From an uncultured Collinsella sp. (GTDB lineage: Bacteria; Actinomycetota; Coriobacteriia; Coriobacteriales; Coriobacteriaceae), in assembly GCA_900759045.1 (NCBI GenBank), contig CAAETU010000001.1, forward strand, positions 1 through 50,103: a stretch of 50,103 nt of DNA, written 5' to 3'. The position numbers and the translations under genes were made by a program. A model generated the notes under the pieces. The model saw nothing but the letters and a program-made list of their open reading frames with translations, searched no databases and was not told where the DNA came from. Positions 26,528-34,950 of this stretch are shown here, one piece after another. Numbering within the stretch: position 1 is the stretch's first letter; each line of letters opens with the position of its first letter.

Positions 26528-26866
26528 CTACACCGCGGCGGGACCATGCTCGCCGGTACGGATACGGATAACCTCCTCGACCGGCTCGACCCATATCTTG
26601 CCGTCTCCAACGGCACCGGTGCGAGCGGCGTTGCAGATGATGTCGACAATTCCGTCGACGTGCTCGTCGGCGCAGATGAGGGTGAACTGCACCTTAGGGA
26701 TCATGTTGACAAGCAACTCGTTGCCGCGCACGTATTCCTTCCAGCCATGCTGTGCGCCGCAGCCCTGCACCTGGTTGATAGTCATACCGCGAACATCAGC
26801 AGCAAACAGCGCGTCTTTGAGAACCTCAAGCTTTTCCTGACGCACGATAGCCGTGATCTTTTTCAT
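26528..26866 (-). CDS. P-II family nitrogen regulatory protein
   Basis: A 112-residue P-II protein that should bind ATP/ADP and 2-oxoglutarate and control the ammonium channel encoded just upstream. GDGKIWVEPVEEVIRIRTGE is the family's nucleotide-binding signature. By alignment with E. coli GlnB, the uridylylated Tyr51 is Leu here and Tyr46 is Val, so tyrosine uridylylation at 51 cannot occur; Tyr45 is present. AGAGGA lies 8 bases before the ATG. It follows amtB on the same strand across a 145-base gap that holds a long inverted repeat. Confidence 0.93.
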   Translation of the reverse strand: MKKITAIVRQEKLEVLKDALFAADVRGMTINQVQGCGAQHGWKEYVRGNELLVNMIPKVQFTLICADEHVDGIVDIICNAARTGAVGDGKIWVEPVEEVIRIRTGEHGPAAV

Positions 26867-26914
26867 AATGAATTCCTCTCAATAATCAACGTATCCCTTT
26901 ACATGAGACGCGGG

Positions 26915-27007
26915 TTTCCCAAGTGCCGCAGATTGCCGTGAAAGAGGAGCGAAGCGTACTTAAGTACGTGAGCGACGATTGAACGGCAAGGTGCGGTGCT
27001 TGGGGAA
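26915..27007. repeat. Long imperfect palindrome between amtB and the P-II gene
   Basis: Outer arms of 25 bases (26915-26939 and 26983-27007) match at 20 positions. The exact centre is a 14-base perfect palindrome CGTACTTAAGTACG (26955-26968). The whole 93-bp element fills the gap between amtB and the P-II gene. It could be a REP-like element or a processing or attenuation hairpin setting the channel-to-P-II ratio. Confidence 0.65.
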
Positions 27008-27011
27008 GCTG

Positions 27012-28289
27012 CTAATCGAGTCCCGAGAAAGAGGGATACGCGCTCTCGCCGTGCTGACTCGCATCCAGGCCCAGCGCCTCGTCGGCCTCGTCCACGCGCA
27101 GGCCGCCGTGGAACAGCGCCTTGACCACCGCGGCGATCACCAAATCGAGCACCAGCACAATAGCGACCGTCACCACAATGCCCAAGATCTGAGAGATGAG
27201 CAGCGACACGTCGCCCGTGTAGAACAGACCGCCCTTACCGGTCCACGAAAGCTCCGGCACGCAGAACAGGCCCGTGAGCACGCCGCCCAAAATTCCGCCG
27301 ATACCGTGGCAACCAAACGCATCGAGTGCATCGTCGTAGCCAAACTTGGTCTTAAGATGGCTGATAGCCAGATAGCAGACGGGCGATACGATCAGACCCA
27401 TGACCAGCGCTGCCCATGGCTCGACAAAGCCCGCACCCGGCGTGACCACCACAAGGCCCGCAACCAGACCGGTGCTGGCGCCCACCAGCGTGGGGCGGCC
27501 GGTATGCACGCGCTCGACGGCAAGCCACGAGACCATGCCCGCCGCGCTGGCCGTCACGGTGTTGAGGATGGCGAGCGCCGCAACGGCGTCGGCCTTAAAC
27601 TCGCTGCCGCCGTTAAAGCCAAACCAGCCAAACCAAAGCAGGCCGGCGCCCAGCGCCACAAACGGCACGTTATGCGGACGGTAGCTCACCATGCCAAAGC
27701 CACGACGACGGCCGAGCATTAAGCAGAGAATCAGGCCCGTGAGACCGGACGAAATGTGCACCACGTCGCCGCCGGCAAAGTCGAGCGCGCCGATCATGCC
27801 ACCGATAAAGGAGCCCTCGCCGCCCCAGACCATGTGGGCGAGCGGCGCATAGACCACGAGCAGCCAAATGCCCAGGAAGGCCGTCATGGCACCAAACTTA
27901 ACGCGACCTGCCAGGCTACCCGTGACGATAGCAGCAGTGATCATGGCAAACGCCATCTGGAAGGCGATGTTGATAATCTCCGGGTAGACGGCGCCGTCCG
28001 ACGCGGTGCCCTCGGCCGCCTGCAGCATCTGGTTGAGTACCGGCAGGCACAGCAGCTGGTCAAGGCCTCCAATAAACGGGCTGGAACCGTCGCCGCCGTA
28101 GGCCAGCGACCAGCCGGCAACAACCCACAGCACACCAACCAGGCCAATGGCACCAAAGCACATAAGCATGGTGTTGATGACATTTTTGCGCCTGGACAGG
28201 CCGCCATAGAAAAACGCCAAGCCCGGTGTCATTAAAAACACGAGCATGGTGCAGACGAGCATAAACGTTGTCGATCCCGTATCGTACAT
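27012..28289 (-). CDS. amtB: Ammonium transporter (Amt/Rh family)
   Basis: A 425-residue ammonium channel with about 11 transmembrane helices. The signature DFAGGDVVHISSG holds the first pore histidine, and DAFGCHGIGGILG holds the second. The central GLLWFGWFGFNGGSE stretch is also typical. It carries ammonium and is gated by P-II. GGGAG close upstream supports the ATG at 28289; the ATG at 28346 lacks similarity. It is followed by its P-II partner, an amtB-first order. Confidence 0.93.
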   Translation of the reverse strand: MYDTGSTTFMLVCTMLVFLMTPGLAFFYGGLSRRKNVINTMLMCFGAIGLVGVLWVVAGWSLAYGGDGSSPFIGGLDQLLCLPVLNQMLQAAEGTASDGAVYPEIINIAFQMAFAMITAAIVTGSLAGRVKFGAMTAFLGIWLLVVYAPLAHMVWGGEGSFIGGMIGALDFAGGDVVHISSGLTGLILCLMLGRRRGFGMVSYRPHNVPFVALGAGLLWFGWFGFNGGSEFKADAVAALAILNTVTASAAGMVSWLAVERVHTGRPTLVGASTGLVAGLVVVTPGAGFVEPWAALVMGLIVSPVCYLAISHLKTKFGYDDALDAFGCHGIGGILGGVLTGLFCVPELSWTGKGGLFYTGDVSLLISQILGIVVTVAIVLVLDLVIAAVVKALFHGGLRVDEADEALGLDASQHGESAYPSFSGLD

Positions 28290-28487
28290 TCGCTCTCCCT
28301 TGGTCGCATGAACGTTGTCGGCGCCCATAATGCGGCCGAGGGGCAACTGGTGTAGACCAGATACGGCGTTGTTAAACGCAGCGTTGTCGAATGGAAATGC
28401 TGCCGCAATCTTGGAAACGGCGCGGCAACGGGCGCGAAACGAACGGGAAATACGCGAGCAAGGAAGCCGTGAGCGCGCCCGTCCCGG

Positions 28488-29507
28488 CTAGCGGCGGAAC
28501 AGCTCGCGAGCTCGGTCGCGGAGGTCGGTAGCCCGAATGACACCTTCGTAGCGATTGATGCGCAGACGCGGGAAGGCGTTAAAGAAGCGTAGGTCGCGGC
28601 GGCTGAGTGACACGCTCGGCACCGGGCGGCTCATGCGCTTGCCGGCAAGGCGACGACTGAGCGACGGACGCGGCATGCTCGGCGCGGCATCGGCCACGCG
28701 GCGGGCGGCAAGCGCCAGGCCGCGAGCACCATCCGCGATAAACGTCGGCATCGAAGCCTTCTCGCGCAGGGCATCGAGCGCGGCGTCACCCAGCTCGGCC
28801 AGCCACGCGTTAACGGCACGGCTACGGATGTGCGTCTGTGCTACCGAGTCAATCGTAGAATCGGGAATACGTTCGAGCACTGAGTCCGAGGCATCGGCAA
28901 GCGACTCATTGATGCGGTCGGCAAGGTCGGCCCGGACCCGCTCCAGCTGATCAGACAGACGCCGCCAGCTCGCCAACGAGCACACCGCGTCGACCATCAT
29001 CGCGACCGCGACGATAAAGGCGGACAGCCGCACAATCAGCACCGGCAGATGGCCAAGCAGCCCCAGCAATGCCGGCTCCACTAAACGGCAAATACACAAC
29101 GCACCCAAGCCAAACGCGCAGGCCCAGTACAGGCAGATGCGTCCGTGCAAGTTAAACGGCAGGTGCGAGTAATCCCAAAAGCGAGCGCCCGTTGTTTTTT
29201 CCAACAGCACGCCTACGCTGTACTCAATCACGCTGCATACGAGCGCTGCAGCGACAAACTGGCTCGAGGCATCCGGAATCCCACGCAACAGCAGCCAGCA
29301 GGCAATGCCGCCCACACCATAGATAGGACAACACGGCCCCAGCAAAAAGCCACTGTTGGCAAATCGTCCGTGATTGAGCATGGCGCATACTGTCGACTCC
29401 CATGCCCAACCGCAAAACCCGTAAAAGGCAAACGAGAGCACCAGTGCCGAGAGCGGGCAGGCGGCAAGCGTCGCGCCGTCAAATGCCATGCCGATCGCGG
29501 TCCCCAC
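28488..29507 (-). CDS. CmpB-type putative ABC transporter membrane protein
   Basis: A 339-residue protein whose first half has five or six hydrophobic helices of the ABC_trans_CmpB (PF06541) type. FYGFCGWAWESTVC near residue 28 and NSGFLLGPCCPIYGVGGI near residue 51 are its hallmarks. The C-terminal half is polar and basic, a longer cytoplasmic tail than usual. Function is uncertain and no ATPase subunit is nearby. The GTG at 29507 has AGAGGG about 7 bases upstream. It starts 4 bases after the HD gene ends. Confidence 0.8.
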   Translation of the reverse strand: MGTAIGMAFDGATLAACPLSALVLSFAFYGFCGWAWESTVCAMLNHGRFANSGFLLGPCCPIYGVGGIACWLLLRGIPDASSQFVAAALVCSVIEYSVGVLLEKTTGARFWDYSHLPFNLHGRICLYWACAFGLGALCICRLVEPALLGLLGHLPVLIVRLSAFIVAVAMMVDAVCSLASWRRLSDQLERVRADLADRINESLADASDSVLERIPDSTIDSVAQTHIRSRAVNAWLAELGDAALDALREKASMPTFIADGARGLALAARRVADAAPSMPRPSLSRRLAGKRMSRPVPSVSLSRRDLRFFNAFPRLRINRYEGVIRATDLRDRARELFRR

Positions 29508-29510
29508 CGT

Positions 29511-30047
29511 CTACCCTCTCCTCTTTTCACTCGATTCGCTGCTCACGCCATCGTCCGCCTCGTCCTTGCGCGGCAGGCGGCCGGCGACTGTCTCACGCAG
29601 CGCGCACCATTTATCTGCCAGGCACACAATCCATGCCTCACGACACGTCGGCGGCACCGGCACCAGCGGAAACATATGGCGCACGATAATATTCCGCTCG
29701 CGCGACGTCAGCTCAAAATCTTCCTCCGCACACGCCAGAGCAAAAAACGGGTGGCGAAAGCCATGCAGCCGATGGCTTGGGTCGGGATCGTGCCAGTCAT
29801 AGAGAAAGTAGTCGTGCAGCAAGGCCCCGCGCAGCAACGAAGCACGGTCGACCGAAATGCCAGCACGGCCCAAGCGCTCGGCAAAGGACAGGCTCGCCCG
29901 TGCCACCGAGGTCACATGTGCATAGACCGTCACGTCGCCATGCTGGATAAACTCGCGCGTCAGGTCCAAGCGGCCCGCCTGGGCGAGCTGGCGGGCGGCA
30001 TCGTCGACCTCGTGCGCGATTTTCTCGGCACGAACGGCATCGGACAT
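29511..30047 (-). CDS. HD domain phosphohydrolase-like protein
   Basis: A 178-residue protein. VYAHVTSVARASL supplies the first histidine and LLRGALLHDYFLYDW the HD pair, so it belongs to the HD superfamily of metal-dependent phosphohydrolases. The later segment HGFRHPFFALACA adds metal-ligand histidines. The substrate is unknown. AGGAGG lies 4 bases before the ATG at 30047. It is tightly linked to the CmpB-type gene, so they are likely co-expressed. Confidence 0.83.
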   Translation of the reverse strand: MSDAVRAEKIAHEVDDAARQLAQAGRLDLTREFIQHGDVTVYAHVTSVARASLSFAERLGRAGISVDRASLLRGALLHDYFLYDWHDPDPSHRLHGFRHPFFALACAEEDFELTSRERNIIVRHMFPLVPVPPTCREAWIVCLADKWCALRETVAGRLPRKDEADDGVSSESSEKRRG

Positions 30048-30135
30048 GCTGCCTCCTTCCAGCGGCTCACGGCGGCAAGCCACGGCCTGCACGTATTGAA
30101 AAAATCATCATCGAATCTATCAGTATGGCATCGGA

Positions 30136-30147
30136 CAAAACGTTTTG
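30136..30147. promoter_or_regulatory. Palindrome in the HD/Dxs-like divergent region
   Basis: CAAAACGTTTTG is a perfect 12-base palindrome midway in the 227-base divergent gap. Its shape recalls LacI-type operators. No regulator is visible nearby. Confidence 0.3.
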
Positions 30148-30274
30148 CCCCACCAGTTGTCGAATTACCGCGCCGCCGTCACATATCAAACGCCAAAATG
30201 TGCGAGACTGTCTTGTGCAATTGTGTCGGCCGAGGGAGCGCCGGCGCTCGATTCGCATGGAGTAACCCACAACG

Positions 30275-32056
30275 ATGCTGCTTACGCAAACGACAACGCC
30301 CGAGGACGTCAAGGCTCTCGACCGCGCCGAGCTTCCGCTGCTCTGCGGCGAGATTCGCCACGCCATCCTCGAAAGCTCCGCCGCTGTCGGCGGACACGTT
30401 GCCCCCAACCTGGGCGTCGTTGAGCTTACGGTTGCGCTTCATCGCGTGTTTAACTCCCCTATCGACAAGATTGTCTTTGACGTTTCGCACCAGACCTACG
30501 CCCACAAGGCGCTGACCGGGCGCGCGTATACCTATATCGACCCGGAGCGCTTTGGCGAGGCCTCTGGCTTTGCCAATCCCGACGAGTCCGAGCATGACCT
30601 GTTTGCCATGGGCCATACCTCCACGTCGGTGAGCTTGGGCTGCGGCCTTGCCCACGCGCGCGACCTGGCGGGTGACACGTATAACGTCATTACTGTTATT
30701 GGCGACGGCTCGCTTTCGGGCGGCCTGGCGTTTGAGGGCTTTAACAATGCCGCCGAGCTCGACAGCAACCTGATCATCATCGTCAACGATAACGACCAGT
30801 CCATTGCCGAAAACCACGGTGGCCTCTATCGCAATCTGGCCGAGCTGCGTGCCAGCAACGGCACCTGCGAGCGCAACGTTTTCCGCGCGCTGGGGCTCGA
30901 CTATCGCTACCTGGCCGCCGGCAACGATGTCCAAGCGCTGGTCGATACGCTGCAGGAGCTGCGCGATATCGATCACCCCATCGTGCTGCACGTCTCGACC
31001 GCCAAGGGCAAGGGCTTTGAGCCAGCCCAGAGCGATCCCGAGCACTGGCATCATGTGGGGCCCTTCGATATGGCAACCGGCCGCAAACTTTGCCCGGGCC
31101 ACCCGAGCGAGCCCGCACCGCGCACCTATGCCGATATTACGGGCGAGGCGCTCAGCGCCGCCATCGAGCGCGATCCGCAGGTCGTGGGCATCACGGCCGC
31201 CACGCCCTACATCATGGGCTTTACACCCGAGCTTCGCGCCGCGGCAGGCAAGCAGTTTGTCGACGTGGGCATTGCCGAGGAGCACGCCGTGACCTTTGCC
31301 ACCGCGCTTGCACGCTCGGGCGCCAAGCCAGTCTTTGGTGTGTACGGCACGTTTTTGCAGCGCGCCTACGACGAGCTGTGGCACGACCTGTGCCTCAACG
31401 ACGCCTCTGCAACCATCCTGGTGTTTGGCGCGTCGATCTTTGGCACCACGTCCGAGACGCACCTTTCGTTCTTTGATATTTCCATGCTGGGCGGACTTCC
31501 CAACATGCACTACTTGGCGCCGGCCTGCATGGAGGAATACCTGTCCATGCTGAGTTGGTCGCTCGACTACCGCGAGCATCCCGTGGCGATCCGCGTACCG
31601 GGCATTGGCCTGGTTAGCCGCCCCGATTTGGCGCCCGCCGAGGACACCGACTACAGCGCCGTTCGCTACAACGTGGTACGCCAGGGTCGCAACGTAGCCG
31701 TGCTCGCGCTTGGCGATTTCTTTGAGCTGGGCGAGCACGTGGCAAACCGCTTGGCCGCCGAGTACGGCATCGAGGCCACGCTCGTCAACCCGCGCTTTGC
31801 AACCGAGCTCGACCGCGAGTTCCTCGACAGCCTTGCCGCCGAGCATCACGTTGTTGTCACCCTCGAGGACGGCATCTTGGACGGCGGCTGGGGTGAGCGC
31901 GTGGCATGTTATCTAGCATGCACGCCGTTGCGCACGCGCACCTTCGGCATCGCCAAGGGCTTCCCCGACCGCTACGACCCCAACGAACTGCTCGCGCAGA
32001 ACGGCATGACGGTCGAGAACATGGCCGCCGAAGCCGCAAGGCTTCTCAACGAGTAA
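30275..32056 (+). CDS. Divergent 1-deoxyxylulose-5-phosphate synthase-like enzyme
   Basis: A 593-residue thiamine-diphosphate enzyme with the full transketolase-like layout: GHTSTSVSLG (113-122), the ThDP motif GDGSLSGG...NN (143-158), and the catalytic glutamate in IAEEHAVTFA (333-342). Overall it is most like Dxs. Two Dxs hallmarks differ: the GPVDGH loop is replaced by RYLAAGNDV, and DRAGIVGxxGxTHQG by FGASIFGTTSETHLS, losing the arginine of that motif. The later substrate arginine (IRVPG) is kept. It could be a true but divergent Dxs or a paralogue with another substrate. The ribosome site (GGAG, 12 bases upstream) is distant. A strong terminator follows. Confidence 0.8.
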   Translation: MLLTQTTTPEDVKALDRAELPLLCGEIRHAILESSAAVGGHVAPNLGVVELTVALHRVFNSPIDKIVFDVSHQTYAHKALTGRAYTYIDPERFGEASGFANPDESEHDLFAMGHTSTSVSLGCGLAHARDLAGDTYNVITVIGDGSLSGGLAFEGFNNAAELDSNLIIIVNDNDQSIAENHGGLYRNLAELRASNGTCERNVFRALGLDYRYLAAGNDVQALVDTLQELRDIDHPIVLHVSTAKGKGFEPAQSDPEHWHHVGPFDMATGRKLCPGHPSEPAPRTYADITGEALSAAIERDPQVVGITAATPYIMGFTPELRAAAGKQFVDVGIAEEHAVTFATALARSGAKPVFGVYGTFLQRAYDELWHDLCLNDASATILVFGASIFGTTSETHLSFFDISMLGGLPNMHYLAPACMEEYLSMLSWSLDYREHPVAIRVPGIGLVSRPDLAPAEDTDYSAVRYNVVRQGRNVAVLALGDFFELGEHVANRLAAEYGIEATLVNPRFATELDREFLDSLAAEHHVVVTLEDGILDGGWGERVACYLACTPLRTRTFGIAKGFPDRYDPNELLAQNGMTVENMAAEAARLLNE

Positions 32057-32095
32057 AAAACCTCCGCAAGGGAAGCACCCCTGCGGAGGTTTTTA
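32057..32095 (+). terminator. Intrinsic terminator of the Dxs-like gene
   Basis: Stem CCTCCGCA/TGCGGAGG (32061-32068 with 32082-32089), extended by inner G-C pairs and outer A-T pairs and followed by TTTTTATTTT, right after the stop. Confidence 0.93.
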
Positions 32096-32110
32096 TTTTC
32101 GCGACTCAAT

Positions 32111-32330
32111 TATCTCAATCTGTAACATCTAGGGCCCGAATTCCCGTCTAACTGTTACAGATCTAGACAAGACGTCTTAGTCCCTAACCTTTGTCTCAAT
32201 CTGTAACAGATAGAGACCTTTTGTCCGTCCAGATGTTACAGATTGAGACATTCGAATCCCCCTAAGGAGATAATCTCGATCTGTAACAGTTACTCGGTAA
32301 AAACGGCTGCAGATGTTACAGATCGAGACA
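32111..32330. repeat. Array of three hairpins from six alternating 17-base repeats
   Basis: Consensus TGTCTCRATCTGTAACA occurs at 32111-32127, 32192-32208 and 32272-32288 on the plus strand, and inverted at 32153-32169, 32234-32250 and 32314-32330. Each plus/minus pair is separated by exactly 25 bases; pairs are separated by 22 and 21 bases, giving a unit of 80-81. Pair 2 is perfect over 17 bp. Pair 3 is perfect over 15 bp and carries G-C where pair 2 has A-T, a compensated change. Pair 1 is more diverged. Loop and linker sequences are unrelated. It lies between two gene ends, the Dxs-like terminator and the alcohol dehydrogenase stop. Confidence 0.88.
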
Positions 32331-32344
32331 AAGCAGCAAGGCAA

Positions 32345-33547
32345 CTAACGGTAGCTGTTCTTGAGAATTTTGACGACGTCGGAGTCGGTCAGCGTCACGG
32401 GGTCGTGGCTGAACAGGACGCCGTTGGTCGTCAGGGCATTGTGCGCGATGGTCGGCAACTCTTCGACCGTAATCCCCCACTCGCTCATGGCAAGGTCGGC
32501 CACATGGCAAGCCTCCAGCAGGCGCGTGAGCTCAATCACAAAATCGTGCGGATCATCCGCGGCGGCATTGCCCATTAGACGCGCCATGTCGATATAGCGC
32601 TCTGGTGCGGCACCGTGATCGATCATCCACGTGTGATAGGCACGGGCAATCATAATGAGGCCGGCGCCGTGCGGCAGGTCGTGATGATGCGCGCTCATGC
32701 CATGTTCAAGACCGTGCGAGCCCGTGGTGCCCGAGGCATCCATGGCGTAACCGCCGAGCGTGTTGGCAAACGCAAGGCTCGAGCGCGCCTCCAGGTCATC
32801 GCCATTATTGACGCACGTAGGCAGCGCCACGGCGGCACGGCGAATGCCTTCGCGGCAAACCATGTCACCCATGGGCGTGTTGGTATTTGAGATGTAGCAC
32901 TCAACACAATGGAACAGGGCGTCGAATCCCTGATAGGCGGTCAGACGTGCCGGAACGCTCACCATGAGCTCGGGATCAACGATCGAAAGCACCGGGAACA
33001 GGCGCGGATCGCCCAGACGAAGCTTCTCATCATTTTCTTCGCAGGACAGAACACCGCCTGCATCGACCTCGGAGCCGGTACCCGCCGTGGTGGTCACGCA
33101 AACAAGCGGCAGCGGATCGTTGGGGATCGGCAGGCCGAGCGCAGTGCCGCCATTCACAAAGTCCCAGATGTCACCGGGGCACTCGTTGCCCTCGGTATCG
33201 GCATGCGGGTTGGTCGCCACCGCGCAGATGCCCTTGCTGCCGTCCATGACCGAGCCGCCGCCGAGCGCCAGGGCAAAGTCGCAGCCATGGGTACGCGCCA
33301 CCCAGCCACCCGCGTTGACGGTATCGCGCAGCGGGTTAGGCTCAATGCGATCGAACAGCTCGTGCGCCACGCCGGCGCGTTCGAACTCAGCCTCCACGCG
33401 CCTTAAGTATCCAAAGCGCTTGACCGAGTTGCCGCCGGTCGTAACGATGAGCGCTTTGGTGCCGGGCAGCTTCTGCGCACCCAATTCGCTCAACTTGCCC
33501 GCACCAAACAACACCTTGGTCGGTGCGAAAAACGAATAACCGTTCAT
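32345..33547 (-). CDS. Iron-containing alcohol dehydrogenase
   Basis: A 400-residue group III (iron-type) alcohol dehydrogenase. The NAD-binding motif GGGSVMDGSK and TTAGTGSEV are in place. Metal ligands are expected in DALFHCVECYIS and GLEHGMSAHHHDLPHGAGL. Such enzymes reduce aldehydes in fermentation; many annotated members are butanol- or lactaldehyde-type, and the substrate cannot be fixed from sequence. AGGAG 7 bases before the ATG confirms the start. Its stop lies 14 bases from the hairpin array. Confidence 0.92.
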   Translation of the reverse strand: MNGYSFFAPTKVLFGAGKLSELGAQKLPGTKALIVTTGGNSVKRFGYLRRVEAEFERAGVAHELFDRIEPNPLRDTVNAGGWVARTHGCDFALALGGGSVMDGSKGICAVATNPHADTEGNECPGDIWDFVNGGTALGLPIPNDPLPLVCVTTTAGTGSEVDAGGVLSCEENDEKLRLGDPRLFPVLSIVDPELMVSVPARLTAYQGFDALFHCVECYISNTNTPMGDMVCREGIRRAAVALPTCVNNGDDLEARSSLAFANTLGGYAMDASGTTGSHGLEHGMSAHHHDLPHGAGLIMIARAYHTWMIDHGAAPERYIDMARLMGNAAADDPHDFVIELTRLLEACHVADLAMSEWGITVEELPTIAHNALTTNGVLFSHDPVTLTDSDVVKILKNSYR

Positions 33548-33649
33548 ACGCGATCTCCTTACTTATATATGCGTCGCTTTGCCGCCATTATAGCGACCGC
33601 TGCGAGCGATCATGCCGTCGGCAAAACGCTATCTCAGCCGTAATAATCG

Positions 33650-33700
33650 ACGTTTCCCCAGATAAAACCTACTAAAATAAACCTGTCCCTTTTTAGTAGG
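33650..33700 (+). repeat. CCTGTCCC-core hairpin repeat, copy D with covarying arms
   Basis: Same flank (CGTTTCCCCAGATAAAA) and core as copies A and B, but the arms read CCTACTAAAA (33668-33677) and TTTTAGTAGG (33691-33700). Compared with CCTGCCAAAA/TTTTGGCAGG, two base pairs changed on both sides, keeping a perfect 10-bp stem. It lies in the divergent region upstream of the ABC transporter operon. Confidence 0.8.
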
Positions 33701-33743
33701 TACAATAACCTATAAGGTAAGTATGTTTCTGAGTTATTTCGTG

Positions 33744-33773
33744 TTGACCTATTTGAGCGGGATAGGGTATAAC
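33744..33773 (+). promoter_or_regulatory. Promoter of the glutamate-type ABC operon
   Basis: TTGACC (33744-33749) and TATAAC (33768-33773) with an 18-bp spacer, about 45 bases before the binding-protein start. The region is AT-richer than its surroundings. Confidence 0.65.
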
Positions 33774-33816
33774 TCTACTCAACCGCTAGGGATTTTATTG
33801 AGAAAGGTGTTCTCCC

Positions 33817-34812
33817 ATGAGCAAGAACCTCTCCCAGCAGGTCGTTCTCGACCGCCGCGGCTTCGTTGCCGCCACCTTCGCAACCGTCGCTGGCCTTGGT
33901 CTTGCCGGCTGCTCTGACACCAGCGCCGAGGCCGACAAGGGTTCCGCCACCGGCTCCTCCAAGGGCTCCGAGGATACCGAGGCTTCCACCACGCTCGATG
34001 CCAAGGCATTCGACAAGCTCGTCAACGACGGCCCCAAGGCCGATGACGACGCCATCGCCGCCAGCACCTGGGCCACGGCCGTCAAGGACGCCGGCGTCTT
34101 TAAGATCGGTGGCGTTCAGACCTCCACGCTCTTCTCCCTCCTCAACGAGAAAGACGGTCAGACCCGCGGCTTCGACGCCGGTATCGCACAGCTCCTGTCC
34201 AACTACATTCTGGGCGAGAACAAGGTCGAGATCACCCAGGTGACCTCGGACACGCGCGAGTCCGTCCTGCAGAACGGCCAGGTCGACGCTGTCTTTGCCA
34301 CCTACACCATTACCGATGAGCGCAAGAAGCTCGTCTCCTTTGCCGGTCCCTATTACTACACGCAGCAGGCCATCCTGGTGCTCGCCGACAACGACGACAT
34401 CAAGAGCGTCGACGACCTGGCCGACAAGAACGTCGCCGTCCAGTCCGGCTCCAACGGCCCCGCCATCCTGGAGGAGTTCGCCCCCAAGGCTAGCCAGCAG
34501 GAGTTCAAGACCGACGAGGAGGCCCGCCAGGCACTCCAGCAGGGCCGCGTTGACGCCTACGTCATCGATAACAACATGCAGCAGAGCGCCCTGGTCCGCG
34601 AGCCCGGTAAGTACAAGATTGCCGGCAAGCCCTTCGGCAGCAAGGAGCCCTATGGCATCGGTCTGCCGCTCGATTCCGACGGCGTCGCCTTTGTCAACGA
34701 CTTTCTTAAGAAGATCGAGGACGACGGCACCTGGACTGAGCTGTGGCAGATCTGCATCGGCGACCGTACGGGCGACACCAATGTTCCCGAGCTGCCCGAG
34801 ATCGGCGCCTAG
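33817..34812 (+). CDS. Amino-acid ABC transporter substrate-binding lipoprotein (glutamate type)
   Basis: A 331-residue type-3 extracellular binding protein. The N-terminus has a twin-arginine-like DRRGFV stretch, then a hydrophobic segment and lipobox LAGC (Cys 32), so it should be lipidated by Lgt. A Ser/Glu linker (33-70) precedes two lobes holding FDAGIAQLLSNYI and VDAVFATYTITDERK, as in GluB-type glutamate-binding proteins. Substrate specificity (Glu, Gln or Asp) is inferred from family and operon only. AAGGTG lies 8 bases before the ATG. A hairpin follows before the permease genes. Confidence 0.88.
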   Translation: MSKNLSQQVVLDRRGFVAATFATVAGLGLAGCSDTSAEADKGSATGSSKGSEDTEASTTLDAKAFDKLVNDGPKADDDAIAASTWATAVKDAGVFKIGGVQTSTLFSLLNEKDGQTRGFDAGIAQLLSNYILGENKVEITQVTSDTRESVLQNGQVDAVFATYTITDERKKLVSFAGPYYYTQQAILVLADNDDIKSVDDLADKNVAVQSGSNGPAILEEFAPKASQQEFKTDEEARQALQQGRVDAYVIDNNMQQSALVREPGKYKIAGKPFGSKEPYGIGLPLDSDGVAFVNDFLKKIEDDGTWTELWQICIGDRTGDTNVPELPEIGA

Positions 34813-34900
34813 GCAGCGAGCCTGGTAACGGCCGCAACGAAACCATACGGAAACGCATGATGCGCTTTATTGCGGTAAACTGTTTCCTCACTGAGTTGTC

Positions 34901-34932
34901 GGGGCTTCCGTACACACGGGAGCCCCTTTCCT
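34901..34932 (+). terminator. Partial terminator/attenuator between binding protein and permease
   Basis: An 11-bp stem with one G-T pair (34901-34911 with 34916-34926), tetraloop ACAC, then TTTCCTT, 25 bases before the permease start. A leaky hairpin here would give more binding protein than permease. Confidence 0.6.
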
Positions 34933-34950
34933 TATCGGCGGGAGGTCCGC

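Noticed and set aside
32111..32330. CRISPR array
   Set aside because: Repeats alternate in orientation, are only 17 bases long, and no cas gene is present.
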